This document shows positions 25,554-35,247 of a stretch of DNA of 64,000 nt, piece by piece. Made by a program: the position numbers and the translations under genes. Each line of letters begins with the position of its first letter. The stretch's first letter is position 1. This stretch comes from Oceanicaulis sp. MMSF_3324 (GTDB taxonomy: Bacteria; Pseudomonadota; Alphaproteobacteria; Caulobacterales; Maricaulaceae). The stretch is from NCBI RefSeq assembly GCF_030733545.1, contig NZ_JASHIU010000005.1:106892-170891 (forward strand). The letters are read 5' to 3'. A model generated the notes under the pieces. That model made no database searches. It worked only from the letters and a program-made list of their open reading frames with translations, and had not been told where the DNA came from.

Positions 25554-26236
25554 TCCGCAAAGGCTGGCTTTACGCGCTTCCGCCCTTGGTGTTGATGCTG
25601 GGTCTATCGCTCTGGGGCTGGATCGGCACGGGCCCTGACGCTGAAATTCCGGTGCATTTCGGCCTGGATGGCGCGCCGGACCGCATGGGCGGCAAGCTCG
25701 AAGGCTTTGTGCTCCTGCCCGGAATGGGCCTCTTCCTGTGCGCCCTGTTCAGCCTGATGCCCATGATTGATCCGCGCGGCGAAAACATCCGTCGCTCCGA
25801 ACCGGCGGTCCTGACCGTCTGGGCGGGCGTGATCTGGGTTCTGGCCGCTGCTCAAGCGCTGATCACCCTGTCCGCGATGGGGCAGGTCGACAGCACCGAC
25901 AATCCGGGCCCCTTCATCGGCTTCGCCTGCGCCGCCCTGTTTGTTCTGCTGGGCAATGTCCTGTCCAAGACCCGGCCCAACTGGCTCATCGGCATCCGCA
26001 CGCCCTGGACCCTGTCATCGGACAAGTCCTGGGACGTGACCCATCGCTGGGGTGGTCGCCTGATGATGCTGGGCGGACTGGTTTCGGCTCTGGGCTTTGT
26101 GTTTACGCCGCCGCCGGTCGCCTTCACCGTGTTGGGCGTCAGCGTGACGGTCATGCTCGTTGTCAGCCTGGGGCTGTCCTACTGGGTCTGGAAAAACGAT
26201 CCCGACCGGGACACCTATTCCGCTGCTTCCAGATGA
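25550..26236 (+). CDS. SdpI-family membrane protein
   Basis: A 228-residue inner-membrane protein with about six helices. The N-terminal DUF1648 motif (IPVHFGLDGAPDRMGGK, about residues 28-44) and the C-terminal SdpI signature (NWLIGIRTPWTLSSDKSWDVTHRWGG, written here in part) are both clear. In Bacillus subtilis SdpI gives immunity to the SDP killing toxin and sequesters SdpR. No toxin gene is recognisable nearby, so the ligand here is unknown. Its last 22 bases overlap the end of the convergent GAF gene. Confidence 0.88.
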   Translation: MIRKGWLYALPPLVLMLGLSLWGWIGTGPDAEIPVHFGLDGAPDRMGGKLEGFVLLPGMGLFLCALFSLMPMIDPRGENIRRSEPAVLTVWAGVIWVLAAAQALITLSAMGQVDSTDNPGPFIGFACAALFVLLGNVLSKTRPNWLIGIRTPWTLSSDKSWDVTHRWGGRLMMLGGLVSALGFVFTPPPVAFTVLGVSVTVMLVVSLGLSYWVWKNDPDRDTYSAASR

Positions 26237-26751
26237 GCGGGCGGGACCGCCGCGCCGAACAGGAGCCGCCGCGCCGTCTCGGTGGCCGCCTTCAGCGCTT
26301 CGCGGTCCTCGTCGGTGAAACGGAAGAAGGGCGCCGTGTCCACAATGGCGACAGCGCCAATATTCTGTCCGTCCGGCGACAACAGCGGCTGACCGCAATA
26401 GGCGCGCACATAGGGCGGGCCGACCGCCACCGGGTGATTGCACAGCTCGGGATCGGTGGACAGGTTCAGGATCTCGACCGGCCCCTCGCGACAGACGACC
26501 TGCGTGCACAGGGATTCATCCAGCGCCACTTCACAGGCATCAAGGCCGAACTTGCCGATAAACGTGACGGTGCTGTCACTGACCAGCGAAATCACGCAGA
26601 TCGGCGCCTTGAAGGCGAACGCCGTCAACCGCGCCAGTGAGTCCAGATCCTCACGCTGATCGAGATCCTGGTCGAAGAGCGCCTTGACCGCTTCGAGCCG
26701 GTTCTGATCCGCGATGATGGAGCAACATGCTTTTGCGGGTGCGTCTGTCAT
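26215..26751 (-). CDS. GAF-domain protein
   Basis: A 178-residue protein consisting of one GAF domain (about residues 25-165), including ICVISLVSDSTVTFIGKFG, a cysteine-containing ESLCTQVVC segment, AYCGQPLLSPDGQNIGAVAIVD and the closing helix. Such domains sense small molecules, redox state or light, often when followed by an output module, but none is attached here. The start at 26751 follows AAGGAG by seven bases; a longer reading to 26811 lacks this. Its gene end overlaps sdpI, tail to tail. Confidence 0.82.
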   Translation of the reverse strand: MTDAPAKACCSIIADQNRLEAVKALFDQDLDQREDLDSLARLTAFAFKAPICVISLVSDSTVTFIGKFGLDACEVALDESLCTQVVCREGPVEILNLSTDPELCNHPVAVGPPYVRAYCGQPLLSPDGQNIGAVAIVDTAPFFRFTDEDREALKAATETARRLLFGAAVPPAHLEAAE

Positions 26752-26883
26752 ACCCGGACTCCTTATTCTCCCGTCAATCTGCACAAATAGGTTTCTGAAC
26801 CGGTAAAGCACCTGACGCTTTCGCTGCCCTGCAGCAGGGTCTAAGTTGCCGCCCGTTTGAAACCTTTCATGCCGGGACGCGCC

Positions 26884-28110
26884 ATGAGCCAGAACATCAA
26901 GAAAATCGTGCTCGCCTATTCAGGCGGGCTGGACACCTCGGTCATTCTCAAATGGCTGCAAGACGCCTATCAGGCCGAAGTGGTGACCTTCACCGCAGAC
27001 CTCGGTCAGGGCGAAGAGCTGGAGCCGGCGCGACGAAAGGCGGAAAAGGCGGGCATCAAGGACATCTATATCGATGACCTGCGCGAGGAATTCGTGCGCG
27101 ACTATGTCTATCCCATGGTGCGCGCCAACGCCGTGTATGAAGGCCAGTATCTGCTGGGCACCTCCATCGCGCGTCCGCTGATCTCCAAGCGGCTGGTCGA
27201 GATCGCCCATGAAACCGGCGCGGACGCCGTCGCCCACGGCGCCACCGGCAAGGGCAATGACCAGGTCCGCTTCGAGCTGGGCGTGGCGGCGCTGGATCCC
27301 AGCCTGAAAGTGATCGCGCCCTGGCGCGAATGGGATCTCAATTCCCGCACCAAGCTGATCGCCTATGCCGAAGAGAACGGCATCGAGGTGCCATCCGACA
27401 AGCGCGGAGAGGCGCCCTTCTCGGTGGATGCGAACCTGTGGCACACCTCGTCCGAGGGCAAGATGCTCGAAGACCCGGCCGAAGAGGCCTTCAACGAGGT
27501 CTGCCTGCGCACCCAGCATCCCGAAGATGCGCCCGACCAGCCTGAATACGTCACCATCGGCTTTGAACGCGGCGATGCGGTCAGCCTGAATGGCAAGGCG
27601 CTGAGCCCGGCCACCATCCTGACCGATCTCAATGATCTGGGCGCCAAGCACGGCATCGGCCGTCTGGACCTGGTGGAGAACCGGTTTGTCGGCATGAAGT
27701 CGCGCGGCATCTACGAGACGCCGGGGGGCACGATCCTGATGACCGCCCATCGCGGCATCGAACAGCTCACCCTGGATGGCGGCGCCATGCACCTCAAGGA
27801 CGAGCTGATGCCGAAATACGCCAAGCTCGTCTATAACGGCTTCTGGTTCAGCCCGGAGCGCGAAATGCTCCAGGCCGCGATCGACCACTCCCAGCGCCAT
27901 GTGAACGGGGAAGTGCGGCTGAAGCTGTACAAGGGCAATGTGCTGGTCGTGGGCCGGTCCTCGCCCAATTCGCTGTACTCGCTCGAACACGTCACCTTTG
28001 AAGAGGACGATGTGTACGACCAGAAGGACGCCGAGGGCTTCATCCGCCTGAACGCCCTGCGTCTCAAGCTGATCGCCCAGCGCAAGCATCGCCTTGGCGA
28101 GAACGACTAG
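26884..28110 (+). CDS. argG: Argininosuccinate synthase
   Basis: A 408-residue enzyme joining citrulline and aspartate with ATP in arginine synthesis. The N-type ATP pyrophosphatase loop is [11 protein letters not shown] (about residues 10-20). The citrulline and aspartate sites include [17 protein letters not shown] and the segment [21 protein letters not shown]. The ATG at 26884 gives the family's usual N-terminus; an in-frame ATG at 26857 is less likely. It is a single gene followed by a long GC hairpin. Confidence 0.97.
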   Translation: MSQNIKKIVLAYSGGLDTSVILKWLQDAYQAEVVTFTADLGQGEELEPARRKAEKAGIKDIYIDDLREEFVRDYVYPMVRANAVYEGQYLLGTSIARPLISKRLVEIAHETGADAVAHGATGKGNDQVRFELGVAALDPSLKVIAPWREWDLNSRTKLIAYAEENGIEVPSDKRGEAPFSVDANLWHTSSEGKMLEDPAEEAFNEVCLRTQHPEDAPDQPEYVTIGFERGDAVSLNGKALSPATILTDLNDLGAKHGIGRLDLVENRFVGMKSRGIYETPGGTILMTAHRGIEQLTLDGGAMHLKDELMPKYAKLVYNGFWFSPEREMLQAAIDHSQRHVNGEVRLKLYKGNVLVVGRSSPNSLYSLEHVTFEEDDVYDQKDAEGFIRLNALRLKLIAQRKHRLGEND

Positions 28111-28134
28111 GCTTCAGGCAAGGCCTGGAATCGA

Positions 28135-28166
28135 TGCGTCCCCGGCACCCAGAAGCCGGGGACGCA
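28135..28166 (+). terminator. GC-rich hairpin after argG
   Basis: A perfect 12-bp stem (TGCGTCCCCGGC / GCCGGGGACGCA) with an eight-base loop, 25 bases after the argG stop and facing the convergent DUF418 gene. There is no T-tract, so it may act as a weak or Rho-assisted terminator or an mRNA 3'-end stabiliser. Confidence 0.55.
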
Positions 28167-28223
28167 CGCGCCAGCGAGGTCAGAACGATGCGACGGGGCG
28201 CCCCTCAACGCCCGGCCAGGCAT

Positions 28224-29396
28224 CTACTCCGCCGGCAGGGTCTGGTTGCGGGGTTTGATCAGCGGCGCGATCAGCGCCGTCCCGCTATCGATAAAGACAC
28301 GCAGCGCCTTCTCCAGCGGCCCCTGCTTGAAGCGGGAGAGCCAGAGATTGCTGAAGATGATCACGACGGCGCTCGCCGGGATCATCAGCCCCCACAGGGC
28401 GACACGGTCGAACTGGCCGTAGAGATTCAGGCCAAAACCGGTGAACAGCCACAGCATCATCAGCGAGCTGCCCATATAACCGGTCAGCGCCATCTTCCCG
28501 ACCGGCTCGAAGATCACCTTGCTGACCTGGGCGAACATCGGCGCGCGCATGGCGAGCACGAACCCGGCCAGCATGAAGATCACGATGAAGGGTTTGGAAA
28601 AGCGCATCACCGGATGCAGGCTGACATCAAAGACAAAGCCCGACAGCGCGCCATGGATCGCGGTGCCCAGCGCCAGCGAGACGCCGATCAGCCCCGAGCC
28701 CAGCACCACGCGTTGCAGCGTCTGGCCTGAAAGGTTCAACGCACCCGCGCGCATCAGCCCCAGCCCCAGCAGCATATAGCCGCCCGCTTCGGCGATACGG
28801 CCCAGCACCGACGCATTGGTCATCATCATGATCCAGGTCTCGACGGAGGCTTGGACATGCGGCCAATACCCCTCGGCATGGGCGGCCTGGACGGCCATCA
28901 TCTCGGCATAGCTGGGGGTTTCGGTCCCGATCTCGCGATAGCCGGCATAAAAGACGACCACGGCCCAGCCCACAGCGGCGCAAGCGAACAGATAGCGCGG
29001 GGGCAGCCAGGACAGGATCAGAACGCCCATGCCGGCCACGGCATAGATCGCCAGAATGTCCGATGACCAGGCCAGAAGGCTCATATGCAAAAGGCCAAGG
29101 ATGAACAGGCCGATACAGCGGATCACAAAGCCCGCCCGGCGGGTCAGAGGATCGCCCGATCCAAACAGCAGGATGGACATGGAGGCGCCGAACAGCGCCG
29201 CGAACACGCCGCGCATCACCGCGTCAATGAACACAGCCTGCGTCGCCCACAACCCCATCGCCATCGGGCCTTCACCCAAAAGACGCGGATCGGAAAACGC
29301 AAAGTTCGTCCCGCCGGTCGAGGGGAAATGGGCAATTAGCAAACCCAGCACGGCAAAACCGCGCAGCGCGTCCAGAACCCGGATCCGATCTCGCAT
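28224..29396 (-). CDS. DUF418 membrane protein
   Basis: A 390-residue inner-membrane protein with about eight to ten helices. It begins with the family-typical RIRVLDALRGFAVLGLLIAH and contains the DUF418 C-terminal pattern (GKMALTGYMGSSLMMLWLF, then a conserved tryptophan-rich end with FKQGPLEKALR). DUF418 proteins have no firmly known function; some resemble acyltransferase-3 membrane domains. The start at 29396 follows GGAGG by seven bases. It has no close partner gene. Confidence 0.85.
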   Translation of the reverse strand: MRDRIRVLDALRGFAVLGLLIAHFPSTGGTNFAFSDPRLLGEGPMAMGLWATQAVFIDAVMRGVFAALFGASMSILLFGSGDPLTRRAGFVIRCIGLFILGLLHMSLLAWSSDILAIYAVAGMGVLILSWLPPRYLFACAAVGWAVVVFYAGYREIGTETPSYAEMMAVQAAHAEGYWPHVQASVETWIMMMTNASVLGRIAEAGGYMLLGLGLMRAGALNLSGQTLQRVVLGSGLIGVSLALGTAIHGALSGFVFDVSLHPVMRFSKPFIVIFMLAGFVLAMRAPMFAQVSKVIFEPVGKMALTGYMGSSLMMLWLFTGFGLNLYGQFDRVALWGLMIPASAVVIIFSNLWLSRFKQGPLEKALRVFIDSGTALIAPLIKPRNQTLPAE

Positions 29397-29466
29397 TGGC
29401 ACACCTCCATAAACGTCTTCACGAATTTGCAAGGTGTGGGCCAGCTCTCTCAAAGGCGGCCCGGCC

Positions 29467-29496
29467 AAAGAAAACCCCCGGACCAGGCCGGGGGTT
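29467..29496 (-). terminator. Rho-independent terminator after the 379-aa gene
   Basis: On the minus strand a nine-base-pair stem (AACCCCCGG / CCGGGGGTT) with a six-base loop is followed by TTTTCTTT. It lies 30 bases after the stop of the upstream gene and before the DUF418 ribosome-binding site, separating the two units. Confidence 0.88.
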
Positions 29497-29525
29497 GGAT
29501 CAAAAGGTCAAAGGTGACAGAGCCC

Positions 29526-30665
29526 CTACGCCACACCGCGCTGGTGCTGGTGATAGAGGGGCATGTCGTCGTCGAGATCGCGGGCGATGTCGCCGGCGAG
29601 ATCGGGCAGGAGGGTTGTCGCCACTTCGTGGCGGATAATCCCCTCTCCCCGCTGTTTGCGCCAGTAATCCCAATAGGTGGTGAGGTGGGTCAATGAGCCC
29701 ACATCATCGCCGATCCGGCTAAAGAGGTTCGGCGCCTTCAAAAGCAGCATGCGCATGGCGATGGGGTCGCCGTCATCGAGGAAGGCCGAGACCACGCGAT
29801 AATAGTTTTCCCGCCCGGCCTTGAGGTCTTCCCAACGCAGACGCACCGACCGGCGAATGCGCTGGATGGGCGCCGCCAGGGGCCGGAAAGGCGCCGAATT
29901 GTCTTCTTTTTCCAATCGCGCCAGATCGCGCAGGAAACCCGCCAGCCCTTCGGTGATGACATTCATGCGCCAGAAATAATACAGCAGCCCCTTCCACCCG
30001 AAGACGCCGACCGTGAAGTCTTCGGGATCCATGCGCAAGGCGTTGCGCAGGTCTTCGCGCTGGGCGTGGCTTTTGGCGTTGAACAGGACTGCCGCCAGAC
30101 GTTCGGGCCGCTTGCGAGTGGTGGTTTCACCCAGCGCCTTGGCGGAAATATCGGCCATATGGCGGGCGGCGAACATCTTGAACTCGGCCTCATCGGCCTT
30201 GGCCATGGTGAAGTAGCGCGGATCAAGCTCGCGTTCGGGGAAAAGCGCTTCGAGCAGGAACGGGTCGAACGCCGGGGCCGATTTAAGCCGCGACAGCGTG
30301 CGCACATCCTCGGAAAACTCTTCTTCGTAGAGATTGCGGTCGCGGCCCAGCGCCTCTTCCAGCCAAGCCTCGAGATTGGGCGCCTCGATGAAAGTCCAGA
30401 ACGCGCCAGCGCCCGGATCACGCGGGTCGATCGGCAGAACAAGCTTGGTGACGATATTGCGCCCTGACCGCACCAGCGAGCGCTCATTGCGGCGCAGATT
30501 GTGCTTGATCAGGAAACAGCGGTTCAGGCCGCGATGGCGGAACAGCGGGTTCGGGGTCTGGGCCAGATCGGGATAGCGCCTGTGCAGGCCGTAAAGATCG
30601 AGAACCCGGGGCGAAGCGCCGCCGCGCATGAGGTTTTTCAGATCATATGGACGGCGACTGAACAT
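29526..30665 (-). CDS. Conserved hypothetical protein, 379 aa
   Basis: A soluble, charged protein (no signal peptide, no membrane helix) that I do not recognise. The N-terminus (about residues 1-75) is rich in Arg, with HRGLNRCFLIKHNLRRNE; the middle has acidic helices (YEEEFSEDVRTLSRLK); and there is a tryptophan/tyrosine-rich stretch GVFGWKGLLYYFWRMN near residue 225. The body looks largely helical. Codon use is like the neighbours. It forms its own unit, with a terminator downstream and a 104-bp gap to ftsK upstream. No domain or role can be assigned. Confidence 0.8.
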   Translation of the reverse strand: MFSRRPYDLKNLMRGGASPRVLDLYGLHRRYPDLAQTPNPLFRHRGLNRCFLIKHNLRRNERSLVRSGRNIVTKLVLPIDPRDPGAGAFWTFIEAPNLEAWLEEALGRDRNLYEEEFSEDVRTLSRLKSAPAFDPFLLEALFPERELDPRYFTMAKADEAEFKMFAARHMADISAKALGETTTRKRPERLAAVLFNAKSHAQREDLRNALRMDPEDFTVGVFGWKGLLYYFWRMNVITEGLAGFLRDLARLEKEDNSAPFRPLAAPIQRIRRSVRLRWEDLKAGRENYYRVVSAFLDDGDPIAMRMLLLKAPNLFSRIGDDVGSLTHLTTYWDYWRKQRGEGIIRHEVATTLLPDLAGDIARDLDDDMPLYHQHQRGVA

Positions 30666-30769
30666 ATCAGAGCCCGGCTCCTATCCCACTCAGCAGTCCA
30701 GACTGGGGGAAAGCGCCATGCTGCGCCAGCGAAAGCGGGCAAGAGGGTTAACGACGCGATAACCCGGAT

Positions 30770-33238
30770 CTAATCCCCATGTTCGGGCAGGAAGATCTCG
30801 CGTTTGCCGGCATGGTCGGCGGGGCCGATCATGCCCTCATCCTCCATCCGCTCAATCAGGGTCGCGGCGCGGTTATAGCCAATCTGCAAACGGCGCTGGA
30901 TATAGCTTGTGGAGGCTTTGCGATCGCGCGCGACCACGGCCACGGCCTGGTCAAACAGATCATCGCCCGACCCGCCGCCCGGCAGGTCCAGGCCGCCTTC
31001 GCCGCCCTCTTCGTCGAGATCCTCGGTCACCGCGTCGAGATATTCCGGCGTGCCCTGGGATTTGAGGTAGTTGGCCACATCCTCGACTTCGCGGTCGGAG
31101 ACGAACGGGCCGTGCAGGCGCCGGATCCGGCCGCCCCCCGCCATGTACAGAAGGTCGCCCATGCCCAGAAGCTGTTCAGCGCCCTGCTCGCCCAGAATCG
31201 TGCGGGAGTCGATCTTGGAGGTGACCTGATAGCTGATCCGGGTGGGGAAATTCGCCTTGATGGTGCCGGTGATCACATCCACGGACGGCCGCTGGGTCGC
31301 CATGATCAGATGGATGCCCGCCGCGCGCGCCATTTGCGCCAGACGCTGGATGGCGCCCTCGATCTCCTTGCCCGCGACCATCATCAGGTCGGCCATCTCG
31401 TCGATCACCACGACGATATAGGGCATGGGATCGGGCTCGATCGTCTCGGTCTCGTAGACGGGCTCGCCACTCTCCTTGTCAAACCCGGTCTGGACGGTGC
31501 GCGACAGCACATCGCCGGCCTCGCGCGCTTCCCGGGCCTTCTCGTTGAAGCCCTTCATGTTGCGCACGCCGACCTTGGACATTTTCAGATAGCGCGACTC
31601 CATTTCGCGCACGGTCCATTTGAGCGCTGCGACCGCCTTTTTCGGATCGATCACCACCGGGCTGAGAAGATGCGGAATGCCGTCATAGACCGACAATTCC
31701 AGCATTTTCGGGTCGATCATGATCATCCGGCATTCTTCCGGCGGCAGCCGGTACAGAAGCGAGAGGATCATCGCATTCACGCCCACCGATTTACCCGAAC
31801 CGGTCGTACCCGCGATCAGAAGGTGGGGCATCTTGGCGAGATCCGCCGTGAACGGCTCGCCGCCAATGGTTTCACCCAGCGCCATGGGCAGTTCGGCCTT
31901 GGCCGTCTCGAAATGGCGCGACGCCAGCAGCGCGCGCAGGAACACGGTTTCACGATGCTGGTTAGGCAGTTCGATGCCGATGGCGTTGCGCCCCGGCACG
32001 ACCGACACCCGGCACGCCACCGCCGCCATGGAGCGGGCGATATCGTCGGCGAGATTGATCACCCGGCTGGTTTTCACGCCCGGCGCGGGCTCCAGCTCAT
32101 AGAGCGTCACGACCGGGCCGGGGCGGACCTGGACCACTTCGCCCTTCACGCCGAAATCGGCCAGCACGCCGGTCAGAAGCTCGGCGTTCTGGGCCAGCGC
32201 CTCGGCGTCCACGGTGTCCGCGCGCGGGGGCGCGGGCGACAAGAGATCCAGACGCGGCAGTTCAAACCCGGAGCCATTGTCGCTGAAGGGCAAAGCGCCC
32301 TGCATCTCGCGCGCTTCGCGATCTGATTCCTTCACGCTCTTCTTGCGCGCCACTTTCACAGGGCTCGGACGGGCTGGCGCGCCCGTATCGGGCATGGCCT
32401 CGTCATCTTCATCATTCTCGACCGGTTCAGGATCACGGTTGATGCGCGGCGGCGTGCGTGGCCGGTCTTCGGATTTGCGCTCGCGCTTGAGGAAGGCGGG
32501 CGCGGTTTCAGCGCGACCGTCAGGCTCGGGCGGGGTCTGGACCTCGATCTCGCCCCGACCCCAGGCGCGCGGAATCGCGCCGATGAGCTGATCAATCCAG
32601 ACGCGCACCGTCGCCCAGACAAGTTCCGCCGCATCCCGCGCCGCGGTCAGGTCGCGCACGGTCAGGCCAAAGCAGAAGAAGACGCCGAACACCGCAAAGA
32701 CCAGACCCAATGCACCGGCGACCACCCGGCCGCCCGGCGCGCTCACCTCATCGGTCAGCGCCTGAATGCCCCCCAGCAGCGCATCGCCGATCAGGCCGCC
32801 CAGCCCGGTGGCGAACGGCCAGTTGGCTGGCATGGGCAAGGCGGAGACCGCCATTGCGAACCCGCAAATACCGATGACGCCGGACAGAATGCGAAATGTG
32901 GACACGGTCTTGGAGCGCCCGCGCGGGCCGCGCGCCAACAAGATCAGCCCCCAGGCCAGGATCGCCAGCGCCGCCGCTGCGCCCGCCCAGCCCATCACTT
33001 GCAACAGAAGGTCGGAGGCTATGGCGCCAGGCCCGCCCATCCAGTTGGTCGCAGCGCGGCCGGTGGCGGCGTTCAGGCTGGGGTCCAGAGGATTATGGGT
33101 CAGTGCGGACAGGATCAGGAACACGCCCAGCGCGCACATCACAGCGCCGATCAGCGCTGTGCGCACACGGGCGATCAGGCCGGGCTTGCGTCGCACCGGC
33201 GCCTCGGAATCAGCAGAAGGGTCCGCAGCCAGGGTCAT
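30770..33238 (-). CDS. ftsK: DNA translocase FtsK
   Basis: An 822-residue septum-located DNA pump that clears and aligns chromosome ends at division. Four membrane helices occupy about residues 25-185, followed by a Pro/Glu/Arg-rich linker. The motor has Walker A (IAGTTGSGKSVGVNAMI) and Walker B (VVVIDEMADLMM), with HLIMATQRPSVDVITG. The C-terminal gamma winged helix (SYIQRRLQIGYNRAATLIERM) reads KOPS-type guide sequences. The ATG at 33238 is chosen over upstream TTG and GTG codons. It has a shorter linker than E. coli FtsK, as is usual in Alphaproteobacteria. Confidence 0.95.
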   Translation of the reverse strand: MTLAADPSADSEAPVRRKPGLIARVRTALIGAVMCALGVFLILSALTHNPLDPSLNAATGRAATNWMGGPGAIASDLLLQVMGWAGAAAALAILAWGLILLARGPRGRSKTVSTFRILSGVIGICGFAMAVSALPMPANWPFATGLGGLIGDALLGGIQALTDEVSAPGGRVVAGALGLVFAVFGVFFCFGLTVRDLTAARDAAELVWATVRVWIDQLIGAIPRAWGRGEIEVQTPPEPDGRAETAPAFLKRERKSEDRPRTPPRINRDPEPVENDEDDEAMPDTGAPARPSPVKVARKKSVKESDREAREMQGALPFSDNGSGFELPRLDLLSPAPPRADTVDAEALAQNAELLTGVLADFGVKGEVVQVRPGPVVTLYELEPAPGVKTSRVINLADDIARSMAAVACRVSVVPGRNAIGIELPNQHRETVFLRALLASRHFETAKAELPMALGETIGGEPFTADLAKMPHLLIAGTTGSGKSVGVNAMILSLLYRLPPEECRMIMIDPKMLELSVYDGIPHLLSPVVIDPKKAVAALKWTVREMESRYLKMSKVGVRNMKGFNEKAREAREAGDVLSRTVQTGFDKESGEPVYETETIEPDPMPYIVVVIDEMADLMMVAGKEIEGAIQRLAQMARAAGIHLIMATQRPSVDVITGTIKANFPTRISYQVTSKIDSRTILGEQGAEQLLGMGDLLYMAGGGRIRRLHGPFVSDREVEDVANYLKSQGTPEYLDAVTEDLDEEGGEGGLDLPGGGSGDDLFDQAVAVVARDRKASTSYIQRRLQIGYNRAATLIERMEDEGMIGPADHAGKREIFLPEHGD

Positions 33239-33300
33239 GGCCACAGACTGCCTCAAAGAGTCTTCCCGACGGGTTAATCCCCGTTAACCGACCGCAGTGT

Positions 33301-34590
33301 CTACGGGATCGGAACGGCCAGAATTTGCGGCGTGCGACGAGGCCCCTCCGGCGCTGTCCCATCCTCGGGGAACTGGTCCCAGGGCGCATCCGCATTGACG
33401 AACAGGCGGCCATCGGACACGCGCACCGTGGTCGGCTCACCGATCCGCTCATCCCCGATCAGCACAGGCTCCATGCCCACCAACTGGTTCTGATCATCAA
33501 AGACCAGTTCGAATACGCCCGTTGGCGCAGCGCCATTGCGCACCACGAACAGTCGCCCCAGGCGGTCCGCGATCAACCCATCCAGCCCGATCAGGCTGGC
33601 GCTCGCCGGGCTGGGCTGAAGATGGGCATTCCGGGTCACGGGATCGATCCGCCACAGGCCCAGCGCATAGTCCACAACCCAGAGCGCGCCGCGCGCCTGG
33701 GCCAGCCCCTGCAAGGAGGCGAAGCGTGTATCCTCAGCGTACAGTTCCAGCTCGCCCCGCGGGCCATCGAGACGGTAAATCCGGCCTGCATCGGCGTCGG
33801 AGACGAACACAATTCCGTCCCGCACGGTCAGATCGCCCATGCGCTCGGCGCCTTCAATTGTGTAGCGCTCGATCAGCTCGCCGGTTTCAAGGTCCAGCGC
33901 CAGCAGAGCCGTACCCGGCGTTTCGCCCTCGGCCACAGGGGTTTGGGGGACCACGCCCTCCACCGCATAGAGGCGTCCATGACGCCGGTCCGCCGCCAGA
34001 CCAAAGATCGAGCCGATGGGATCATCCTCACCTGCGAAGACCTCAAACTCGGTCGGCGCAAAGGGTTCCACCCGATAGATCCGGCGCTCGGCCACGCCGC
34101 CCAGATAAAGCCGCTCGGTCTCGTTATCGACCGCCAGCGCCTCGATCAGCGCATCCCCCAGAGGCGGCGAACCCACCAGTCGTGCTTGCCCCACTGGCGC
34201 GGCATTGGCGACAAACAGCGCGCGCAGACTTTCAACGCGTTCAGGGTCGGCGGCTTCCAGCTCTGGCAGGTTGCGCACATAGCGGTCGAGGTCATAGGTC
34301 AGACCCGCCTGCGCAAGGCGCTCGAGCGCCTCGAACTGCCCGTCGGTATCACCTGCGAAGCCGGCCAGCAGCACGGCATTGTTCATCAGCGACAGATGGC
34401 CGGGCTGGATCGACAGGGCCGCATGGTTCAGGCGGCGCGCCGTCTCGAAATCCTCGATCTGCGCAGCGGCGCGCATCTCTTCACGCAAAGCGCGGGAGGT
34501 GTCGAGCAGGGACGGGCTCTGGGCCAAAGCGGGAAGCGCAACGCCGAGCGAGAGAGCGGCCGCGCAAACAACTGTGATACGTGCATTCAT
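33301..34590 (-). CDS. Periplasmic beta-propeller protein (SMP-30/gluconolactonase-like)
   Basis: A 429-residue exported protein. The signal peptide ends at ALAQ (about residue 23). A short helical repeat region follows (about 25-110, with ETARRLNHAALSIQPGHLSLMNNA, TPR-like). The rest is built of blade-like repeats such as ETERLYLGGVAERRIYRVE, DRRHGRLYAVEG and RDGIVFVSDADAGRIYRLDG, which suggest a six-bladed propeller. No catalytic assignment is possible. It lies 62 bp upstream of ftsK on the same strand. Confidence 0.72.
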   Translation of the reverse strand: MNARITVVCAAALSLGVALPALAQSPSLLDTSRALREEMRAAAQIEDFETARRLNHAALSIQPGHLSLMNNAVLLAGFAGDTDGQFEALERLAQAGLTYDLDRYVRNLPELEAADPERVESLRALFVANAAPVGQARLVGSPPLGDALIEALAVDNETERLYLGGVAERRIYRVEPFAPTEFEVFAGEDDPIGSIFGLAADRRHGRLYAVEGVVPQTPVAEGETPGTALLALDLETGELIERYTIEGAERMGDLTVRDGIVFVSDADAGRIYRLDGPRGELELYAEDTRFASLQGLAQARGALWVVDYALGLWRIDPVTRNAHLQPSPASASLIGLDGLIADRLGRLFVVRNGAAPTGVFELVFDDQNQLVGMEPVLIGDERIGEPTTVRVSDGRLFVNADAPWDQFPEDGTAPEGPRRTPQILAVPIP

Positions 34591-34670
34591 GAGATCAGTT
34601 TGACCAAGAGCTGAAGGCGCGAGCAAGGCGCGAACGCGGCAAGGTCGTGCAAAATCGCACGATGTGGCGC

Positions 34671-35108
34671 CTAGGCCGTCTTGATCATCAGGGCGGTGAG
34701 CGACTTGCGCCCTTCCTCGGGGATCGGCGCCGGCTTCTGGCCATCTGTGTTCACAAGCACCGCTTCGCTGGTCCCGATGCACCGCCCATCCTGAAACAGG
34801 CCCTGGGCAATGGTGTAGCTCGATCCGCCAATGCGCAGAATGCCAGAACCCACGACCAGGTCGGACGGATAGAAGGCTTCATCCAGATAGGCGATATGCA
34901 CGTCCGCAATGACCATGCGCATGCCGTGCGCCTTCCTCAGGTCAAGCGAGAAGGCCTTGCGGTTGAGATTGCCCCGGCCCTCTTCGTAAAACGCTCCGAT
35001 CGCCACATTGTTGATATGGCCAAGCGGATCGAGATCCTGGAACCGGCTCGGAACCGTATGGGTCAGCGGATAGGTCTCAAGCGTCAGGCGATGGGCTTCG
35101 GGCTTCAT
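34671..35108 (-). CDS. Acyl-CoA thioesterase (hotdog fold)
   Basis: A 145-residue single-domain hotdog protein of the YbgC/4HBT type. The signature RFQDLDPLGHINNVAIGAFYEEGR (given here as the DxDxxGHxNN pattern, about residues 22-32) carries the catalytic Asp/His region; HIAYLDEAFYPSDL and TSEAVLVNTD follow. It should hydrolyse acyl-CoA thioesters in the cytoplasm; chain length is unknown. The ATG at 35108 matches the family length; 35138 is also in frame. It is divergent from nth. Confidence 0.88.
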   Translation of the reverse strand: MKPEAHRLTLETYPLTHTVPSRFQDLDPLGHINNVAIGAFYEEGRGNLNRKAFSLDLRKAHGMRMVIADVHIAYLDEAFYPSDLVVGSGILRIGGSSYTIAQGLFQDGRCIGTSEAVLVNTDGQKPAPIPEEGRKSLTALMIKTA

Positions 35109-35247
35109 GCGGTCTTCCGGAAACTGAGTTTGCTGCACTGCGTTATGCCGTCCGGCGCGGCTGTTGAAAAGCCGCAGGCTTCAGATGACGCCTTTCATCG
35201 GCCAAGTTCGACTTGCGCCACAACACTCTGGCGGCTATCGCCAGCCC

